Positions 52,502-57,570 of a stretch of 57,570 nt of DNA are shown one piece after another. Numbering within the stretch: position 1 is the stretch's first letter; the number at the start of each line of letters is the position of its first letter. Under the pieces are notes generated by a model, which saw only the letters and a list, made by a program, of their open reading frames with translations, was not told the DNA's origin and made no database searches. This DNA comes from Verrucomicrobiota bacterium. GTDB lineage: Bacteria > Verrucomicrobiota > Verrucomicrobiia > Limisphaerales > VHCN01. The position numbers were made by a program, and so were the translations under genes. The DNA is taken from the NCBI GenBank assembly GCA_016871675.1, contig VHCN01000018.1, positions 1 through 57,570 of the forward strand, read 5' to 3'.

Positions 52502-53677
52502 ATGCCCCGCATCCCGATCATCATGCCGCAACTCGGCGAGTCCATCGCCGAGGCAACGGTCGTCAACTGCTTCATCACCGCGGGCGACCCGGTCAACGCC
52601 GACCAGGACATCCTCGAAGTCGAGACGAGCAAGGCCACGATGACCGTGACTTCGCCCGGCAACGGCCGCGTCGCGCAGGTGCTCGCCCAGCCGCACGAGA
52701 GTTACGCCGTCGGTGCGGTGCTGGGTTTCGTGGAAGTCTCCGACGCTGAAGCCGCGCGCCTCGGCGTCGACGGGCATCCCACCACCCCGCCCACGCGCGC
52801 GCCGCATCCCGCGCCGAAGTCCACCGTCGAGCCGACCGTCCGAGGCCTTCCCGTGCCGGCGCACGCCGGGGCGGTGAGTTTCATTTCGCCGCGCATGAAG
52901 GCGCGGATGAACGAACTGGGCTTGAACGCGGGCGACCTTGCGGGCATCGCGGGCAGCGGCGCGGGCGGCCGCGTGACGATCGAGGATTTCGAGAAGTTCC
53001 TCGCGGGGCTCGAGTCGAAGAAACTGACGCCCGCGTCGAGCATGCGCGTGGCCGTGGCCGATGCCATGAGACGCAGTTGGACCCGCCCGCTCGCGACCGT
53101 CGGCCTGCCCGTCGCGCTGGACGCCTTGCTCGCGCAACGCAACGAGTGCAAGCCGAAGCCCGGCATCACGCTGTATCTCGTGCGCGCGCTCGGCATCGCG
53201 CTCGCCGAGAACAGCGCGCCCGCCGGCCGGCTGGTCGGCCAACGCGTCGTGCATCCGACGGCGACGGACATCGGATTCGCGGTCGAGGCGGAGGACGGCG
53301 TGCTCGTGCCGGTGCTGCGCAACGTCGGCTCGCACCGGCTGGCGGAATTGCTGCCGCGCTACAACGAACTGCTTGAATTCGCGCGCCAGCGGCGGTTGCC
53401 TGCCGAGGCGACGGGCGGTTCGATCGCGACGGTGACAAACTTCGGCACATTCGGCCTCAAGTGGGCCACGCCGATCCCGTTGCCGGAGCAGACGCTCGTG
53501 CTCGGCATGGGAGCGGCGCGCAAAGTGCCGTCGTGGGATGAGGTGAAAGGCCAGTTCGTGCCGGTGATGGAGGCGGAGGTGACACTGAGCTTCGACCACC
53601 GCGTGCTCGACGGCGGCGCCGCGGGAAGGTTTCTCACGCGAATCCGCGAGCTGCTCGTGCGCCCTGCCGACCTGTAA
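52502..53677 (+). CDS. 2-oxoacid dehydrogenase E2 (dihydrolipoamide acyltransferase)
   Basis: 391 residues: one lipoyl domain (1 to about 78) with lipoyl-Lys K44 in VETSKATMTV (Asp of the usual DKA is Ser), a Pro/Ala linker, the peripheral subunit-binding domain (FISPRMKARMNELGLNAGDL, SGAGGRVTIEDFE), then the acyltransferase core ending SFDHRVLDGGAAGRFLTRIR with the catalytic His and Asp. The core is shorter than average and its usual R-xxIAxRM segment reads SMRVAVADAMRRSW. No E3 lipoamide dehydrogenase gene is adjacent; it is presumably shared and encoded elsewhere. Confidence 0.93.
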   Translation: MPRIPIIMPQLGESIAEATVVNCFITAGDPVNADQDILEVETSKATMTVTSPGNGRVAQVLAQPHESYAVGAVLGFVEVSDAEAARLGVDGHPTTPPTRAPHPAPKSTVEPTVRGLPVPAHAGAVSFISPRMKARMNELGLNAGDLAGIAGSGAGGRVTIEDFEKFLAGLESKKLTPASSMRVAVADAMRRSWTRPLATVGLPVALDALLAQRNECKPKPGITLYLVRALGIALAENSAPAGRLVGQRVVHPTATDIGFAVEAEDGVLVPVLRNVGSHRLAELLPRYNELLEFARQRRLPAEATGGSIATVTNFGTFGLKWATPIPLPEQTLVLGMGAARKVPSWDEVKGQFVPVMEAEVTLSFDHRVLDGGAAGRFLTRIRELLVRPADL

Positions 53678-53751
53678 GCGAGTGACGGGTGGACATTGCG
53701 CTGCGACCCGATACACTCGGGCGTTTCAACGAACTCAACCTTTCCAAACCC

Positions 53752-54135
53752 ATGAAGAAACAACTCGCCCTTCTCTCGCTTGTCTCGGTCTGCGCCCTCT
53801 TGATGCAAGGCTGCGCCGCGCTGGTGGTCGGCGCCGCCGTGGGCACGGGCGTCGCCTACTTCGGCGCCGAACTCAAGAGCAACGAGCCCGTGTCGCTGGA
53901 CAAGGCATGGTCCGCCACCGAGAAGGCCGTCACCGCGCTTCAGTTCACACCCGTCCAACGCAAGAAGGACGCCCTCGCCGCATACTATGAGGGCATCGGT
54001 GCAGCCGACAAGCGCATCACCATCAAGCTCAAGAACACCGGCGAGAAGGTCACCGAGGTCCGCGTGCGCGTGGGGACTTTGGGCGACGAGAATCTGTCGC
54101 GGACGATCCTCAACAAGATTCAGTCGGGCTATTAG
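53752..54135 (+). CDS. DUF3568-type lipoprotein
   Basis: 127 residues from MKKQLALLSLVSVCALLMQG with the lipobox Cys at 21 (MQGC). The mature part has VVGAAVGTGVAYFGAELKSN, LDKAWSATEKAVTALQF and ITIKLKNTGEKVTEVRVRVG, ending in ENLSRTILNKIQSGY, the pattern of the small DUF3568 lipoproteins. Function unknown; anchored in a membrane facing the periplasm. 74 nt after the E2 stop and 68 nt before the sulfatase ATG; no Shine-Dalgarno sequence. Confidence 0.88.
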   Translation: MKKQLALLSLVSVCALLMQGCAALVVGAAVGTGVAYFGAELKSNEPVSLDKAWSATEKAVTALQFTPVQRKKDALAAYYEGIGAADKRITIKLKNTGEKVTEVRVRVGTLGDENLSRTILNKIQSGY

Positions 54136-54203
54136 GCTTGGGCCGTGATTTCAGGACGGATGAAACCTCGGCGCGGGTCCGTGCCATCTGCACCATTGCA
54201 CCC

Positions 54204-55628
54204 ATGAGGAACACACTACTCCCGCTCGTCTGGCTGCTGGCTGCAACGGCGTTTGCCGCGGACCGCAAGCCCAACATCATCTTCATCCTCGCCGACGATC
54301 TCGGCTACACGGACGTCGCGTGCTTCGGCAGCAAATACTACGAGACGCCGAACATCGACCGGCTCGCGGCGCAGGGCACGCGGCTCACGCGATACCACGT
54401 GAGCCAGAACTGCCAGCCCACGCGCGCCGCGCTGATGACCGGCCAATATGCGGCGCGCACGGGTGTTTACACGGTCGGCGGCATTGACCGCTTCAACTGG
54501 CAATCGCGCCCGCTCCGGCCCGCGGACAACGTCACCGAACTTCCGCTCGACCGCACGACAGTCGCGCAGACGCTCAAGGGCGCGGGTTACGCCACGGCCA
54601 TGTTCGGCAAATGGCACCTCGGCCAGCAGGGGAAATTTCATCCGGGCCAGCGCGGCTTCGACGAGGCAATCACTACGATGGGCGCGCACTTCGACTTCGT
54701 CACCCAGCCGCCGACCACGGTCCCGTCCGGCGTGTATCTCGCGGACTGGCTCACGGACCAGGCGGTGGATTTCATCACGCGGAAAAAGGACCAGCCGTTC
54801 TTTCTCTACCTCCCGCACTTCGGCGTGCACTCGCCCCATCACGCGCGGCCGCCGCTCGTGGAAAAATTCAAGTCGAAGCCCGGCGCGGGCGGGCACAACA
54901 GCCCGGTTTACGCCGCGATGATTTACAGCGTGGACGAGAGCGTCGGCCGCATCATGAAGCTGCTCGACGACCTGAAGCTCGCCGACAACACGCTCATCGT
55001 GTTCAGCAGCGACAACGGCGGCGTGGGCGGCTACGTGCGCGAGGGCGTGAAACAGGCGGGCGACATCACCGACAACGCGCCACTGCGCAGCGGCAAGGGA
55101 AGCCTCTACGAAGGCGGCACGCGCGTGCCGCTCATCGTGCGCTGGCCGGGCGTGGCGAAGCCCGGGTCCGCGAGCGACGTGCCCGCCATTCATGTGGACA
55201 TTCTGCCCACGTTCGCGGAAGTCGCCGGCGCGAAGCTTCCCGCGCAACCGCTCGACGGCGAGAGCCTCGTGCCGCTGCTGCGCGACTCAGGCGCGAAGCT
55301 CAAGCGTGACGCGATTTTCCAGCACTTCCCCGGCTATCTTGGCGCGGGTTCCGGTTCGTGGCGGACGACCCCGGTCGGGTTGATCGAGGTCGGCGACTGG
55401 AAGCTCATGGAATTCTTCGAGACCGGCAAACTCGAGCTCTACAACCTGCGGGAAGACATCGGTGAATCGCGCAACCTCGCACCGGAGCAACCGGACAAGG
55501 CGAAGGAACTCCACGCCCGCCTCGTCGCGTGGCGCAAGGAGGTCAACGCGCCGATGCCCACGCCCAACAAGCCGGCTGCCGACACCCACACGACGCCCGT
55601 GAAGAAAAAGGGGAAGAAGCAGCAGTAA
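54204..55628 (+). CDS. Secreted Cys-type sulfatase
   Basis: 474 residues from ATG 54204 with signal peptide LLPLVWLLAATAFAA. Metal-site Asps D31/D32 are in IIFILADDLGYTD; the formylglycine site is C70 in NCQPTRAALMTGQYAARTG (C-x-P-x-R). Later AMFGKWHLGQ, HFGVHSPH and VFSSDNGG complete the arylsulfatase pattern. Releases sulfate from a sugar or aryl ester, typically algal or host glycans in this phylum. It needs a formylglycine-generating enzyme; the SUMF1-type gene at 30850 lacks the Cys for that. The Lys-rich tail (VKKKGKKQQ) is unusual. Confidence 0.95.
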   Translation: MRNTLLPLVWLLAATAFAADRKPNIIFILADDLGYTDVACFGSKYYETPNIDRLAAQGTRLTRYHVSQNCQPTRAALMTGQYAARTGVYTVGGIDRFNWQSRPLRPADNVTELPLDRTTVAQTLKGAGYATAMFGKWHLGQQGKFHPGQRGFDEAITTMGAHFDFVTQPPTTVPSGVYLADWLTDQAVDFITRKKDQPFFLYLPHFGVHSPHHARPPLVEKFKSKPGAGGHNSPVYAAMIYSVDESVGRIMKLLDDLKLADNTLIVFSSDNGGVGGYVREGVKQAGDITDNAPLRSGKGSLYEGGTRVPLIVRWPGVAKPGSASDVPAIHVDILPTFAEVAGAKLPAQPLDGESLVPLLRDSGAKLKRDAIFQHFPGYLGAGSGSWRTTPVGLIEVGDWKLMEFFETGKLELYNLREDIGESRNLAPEQPDKAKELHARLVAWRKEVNAPMPTPNKPAADTHTTPVKKKGKKQQ

Positions 55629-55665
55629 CCACGGCGTGTCGGGAAGCCGTGGAGTCTTCGCTCCA
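55629..55665. terminator. Hairpin pair between the convergent sulfatase and glycosyltransferase genes
   Basis: CCACGGC (55629-55635) pairs with GCCGTGG (55646-55652) around a 10-nt loop, beginning at the last base of the sulfatase stop region; TGGAG (55650-55654) can pair instead with CTCCA (55661-55665) around a UCUUCG-type loop. The two structures overlap, so they exclude each other. No T-run follows closely, so it is a candidate bidirectional stop or mRNA 3'-end structure only. Confidence 0.45.
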
Positions 55666-55682
55666 CCGAGCGTCGTCGTTTC

Positions 55683-57002
55683 TCACACCTTCGTCTCCAT
55701 CAGCGAGGCAGCGCGGAGAAACTTCTCGATGCGATCGATGACGCCCGACTCGTCGAACTGCGCCGCCACCGACAACCGGCCCGCCTCGGCGAGCACGGCG
55801 CGGATTTGCGTGTCCCGCTCCATGCGCAGGATGCACCCGGCGAGTTCCTCGGCGGAGCCCGCCGAGTAGGTGAGCGCGGTTTCCCCGTGGCTGAAGACGT
55901 CTGACGCCGCGCCCGCGGTCGAGGCGATCACGGGCAGTCCGCACGCCATCGCCTGCAGCGCGACGGAGATGTAGGGCTCGTCCCACTCGCTCGTGTGCAG
56001 GAAAATGTCGTGCTCGCGAAAGACGGGGAGCAGGTCGCGGCTCAAGTCGGGCACCGAGGCGAATTCGACGGGGAGCTTCGCGGCGATGACCTTGGACCGG
56101 AGCTGCGAGATGTAATCCGACGAGCCGCGGCCCACGATCGTGAGCACGCACTCGGAGCCCTGCTGGCGCGCGAGGTCGAGCGCATCGAGCGCGGTCAGCG
56201 CGCCGCACTCCCTTGTGAGTTCCGCGGCGAGCACCAGCCGGCACTTGCGGTTCCCGGAGGGTTTCACTTCCCCCGTGAAGTAATCAGTCCGCACACCGGG
56301 ATGAATGACGACCGCGTCCTTGATCGCAAAGCCCGCCGCCTCGGCCGCGGCGCGCACGCTGTGGCTGCAAAAACAAACGCTGCCGGGCGGGATGCCCTGG
56401 ACAACGCGGGCGGTCTCCGCGGAGCCGGAAGCGTCGCGATCAAAGACCTCCGGCAGGCGGTCAACGCCGGCTCGAAGCCGTGTCGGAGCCTCGCGGTCGA
56501 TGCGATTGCGCTGGCCGCTCAGCTCCAATCCGCATCGCACGACGGTGTCCGTGATCGAGACGCGCTCGGAATTCCAAAACCGCAGCCACGGGTCGTGGCG
56601 CAGCCCGGTGTCGAGCCAGTGATCGGCGATGTCGAAGACGAGCGCGCAATTCGCGTCGGAAAGCGAGGTGAGGATGGACTTGCCGATGCCGTGCAAACTC
56701 CAGACGTAGACGAGTTCCGGCTTCCAGCGCTGGATGAGTTCGCGGAGGACCGTGTGGTTGTGCGCTTCCATGGCCTGCAATTCGCCGCGCGCGGTGACGA
56801 GGTTTTGCCCGAAGACACCGTTGAGCCGGAGGCGCCGCTCGACGCCGGCGGAGCGCTGGCCTTCCTTCATGCCATAACTGCTGGTGAGCACGAGCGCCTC
56901 GTGCCCGCGCTCCACAAGGCGGTTCACCACGGTTTCGCAACGCACGTCAAACGTGCCCGCGTGCAGCGGTGGATAGAGATTGGTGATAACGAGGAGTTTC
57001 AT
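55683..57002 (-). CDS. Glycosyltransferase family 4 protein
   Basis: 439 residues from MKLLVITNLYPPLHAGTFDV, the usual GT-B N-terminus. The donor domain has RLVLAAELTRECGALTALDA, VLTIVGRGSSDYISQL and the EX7E-like stretch EPYISVALQAMACGLPVIAS. The central region includes FDIADHWLDTGLRHDPWLRF, not typical of LPS core enzymes. Likely builds a surface glycan. A longer in-frame N-terminus is open upstream but is Arg/Pro-rich and improbable. Divergent from the SDR gene at 57213. Confidence 0.9.
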   Translation of the reverse strand: MKLLVITNLYPPLHAGTFDVRCETVVNRLVERGHEALVLTSSYGMKEGQRSAGVERRLRLNGVFGQNLVTARGELQAMEAHNHTVLRELIQRWKPELVYVWSLHGIGKSILTSLSDANCALVFDIADHWLDTGLRHDPWLRFWNSERVSITDTVVRCGLELSGQRNRIDREAPTRLRAGVDRLPEVFDRDASGSAETARVVQGIPPGSVCFCSHSVRAAAEAAGFAIKDAVVIHPGVRTDYFTGEVKPSGNRKCRLVLAAELTRECGALTALDALDLARQQGSECVLTIVGRGSSDYISQLRSKVIAAKLPVEFASVPDLSRDLLPVFREHDIFLHTSEWDEPYISVALQAMACGLPVIASTAGAASDVFSHGETALTYSAGSAEELAGCILRMERDTQIRAVLAEAGRLSVAAQFDESGVIDRIEKFLRAASLMETKV

Positions 57003-57212
57003 CCCGATTCCGAACCGGGCTAGGCTACGCGGCTGCGGTTGGAGGCGCGAGACGGATTTCATCGTCAGGCCGCGGGGAGGTCGGGGCGATGGCGTCACCG
57101 CGCATGGGGCCGGGCGTTCACGCACACCGGGTGTTTCTACAGGTGGAAGGCGGTTTCGTTTCAAGTTTGCTCTTCACCGCGCCCGCGGGCTTGCGCACAC
57201 TCCGCACACGTT

Positions 57213-57570
57213 ATGAGCTTGTTTGATCTGCATGGCGAAGTCGCGGTCGTCATCGGCGGCACAGGCGTCCTCGGCGGCGCGCTGGCCGACGGACTTGCGG
57301 AAGCCGGTGCACAAGTCGCCGTGCTGGGCCGCAACGCCGGGCGCGGCGAGGCGCGCGTGAAGTCCATTCAAGCCAAGGGCGGCACGGCGGCATTCTTCAA
57401 CTGCGATGCCATCTCCCGCGGCTCGCTCGCCGAGGCCCACGAACAAATCGAAGCCAAGCTCGGCGCGCCGGCCATTCTCGTGAACGCCGCGGGCGGCAAC
57501 GCGCCGCAAGTCACGGTCACGGCGGAGCGCGCGTTCGAGCAAATCCAGTTCGCCGACTGGCAGGCGAACT
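57213..57570 (+). CDS. SDR-family oxidoreductase, partial (possible mannonate/fructuronate-type dehydrogenase)
   Basis: Begins with ATG 57213 and runs off the window after 119 residues. MSLFDLHGEVAVVIGGTGVL starts the Rossmann fold with the GGTGVLGGALA loop; VAVLGRNAGRGEARV ends the second strand with Arg/Asn, and ILVNAAGGNAP is the NAG strand. The GGTGVLG form resembles D-mannonate oxidoreductase-like SDRs, but the catalytic Ser-Tyr-Lys part is outside the window. A short palindrome ACACCGGGTGT lies at 57124-57134 in the divergent gap. Confidence 0.85.
   Translation, partial: MSLFDLHGEVAVVIGGTGVLGGALADGLAEAGAQVAVLGRNAGRGEARVKSIQAKGGTAAFFNCDAISRGSLAEAHEQIEAKLGAPAILVNAAGGNAPQVTVTAERAFEQIQFADWQAN

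Noticed and set aside
1-57570. CRISPR array, prophage, insertion sequence or integrated element
   Set aside because: No regularly spaced identical repeats, no transposase, integrase or phage structural gene, and no tRNA-flanked attachment site could be found by reading.

Overview
The window is high-GC DNA from what looks like a member of the Verrucomicrobiota, probably close to the Pedosphaera/Limisphaerales group. Four things point there. (1) There is a DUF1501 protein next to a PSCyt1-DUF1549-DUF1553 cytochrome protein. (2) There are single pilin-like genes opening with [15 protein letters not shown] and LLPALAKAK. (3) Secreted PQQ-type propellers and a Cys-type sulfatase are present. (4) Shine-Dalgarno sequences are almost absent, and GTG starts occur. 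This is inference from gene content; no rRNA is present. I see no rRNA, tRNA, CRISPR array, transposase or prophage gene.

Layout. 1-4040: pilin-like fragment, RNase III, a 4-Cys protein, an M24-like protein without the usual metal ligands, a C39-like cysteine peptidase and a MarR regulator. 4205-12370: a six-gene plus-strand run of two secreted PQQ-like propellers, a LuxE/PaaK-like adenylating enzyme, a small frame-disrupted gene, an aldehyde dehydrogenase/acyl reductase and an iron alcohol dehydrogenase. Read as a path this could take a carboxylate to an aldehyde and then an alcohol; it is the best candidate here for an undescribed system. 12404-14957: a three-gene overlapping glycan operon. 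15077-20570: secreted hydrolase, DUF1501 and PSCyt/DUF1549/DUF1553. 20766-23803: an HtrA-like protease followed by a paralogue that has lost the catalytic triad. 23840-28458: an RND efflux pair. 28677-33412: exported methyltransferase, a response-regulator/ATPase hybrid lacking the H-box histidine, a SUMF1-domain lipoprotein, a zinc-ribbon/cytochrome c fusion and an orphan ABC ATPase. 33534-35970: pilin-like gene, gene debris, a short aldehyde dehydrogenase homologue and a small membrane ORF.

35971-48019 is mostly a minus-strand series: O-antigen ligase, LeuC, aminotransferase, aldose 1-epimerase and a CUT2-type sugar ABC transporter (permease, ATPase, lipoprotein) led by an SDR dehydrogenase, with a sodium:solute symporter divergent from it. 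Two inverted repeats sharing TTGAC/GTCAA half-sites lie before the binding-protein gene and before the epimerase gene, which suggests one sugar regulon. 48075-57570: secreted CxxC protein, GMP synthase, a divergent E1alpha-E1beta-E2 2-oxoacid dehydrogenase operon, a DUF3568 lipoprotein, a sulfatase, a GT4 enzyme and the start of an SDR gene.

Below gene scale, the window holds degenerate heptanucleotide tracts (CTTTGAA/CTTGAAA and GCATTCC types), some between genes and some inside reading frames, and a CACAAAG-type inverted repeat between the transporter ATPase and permease genes.
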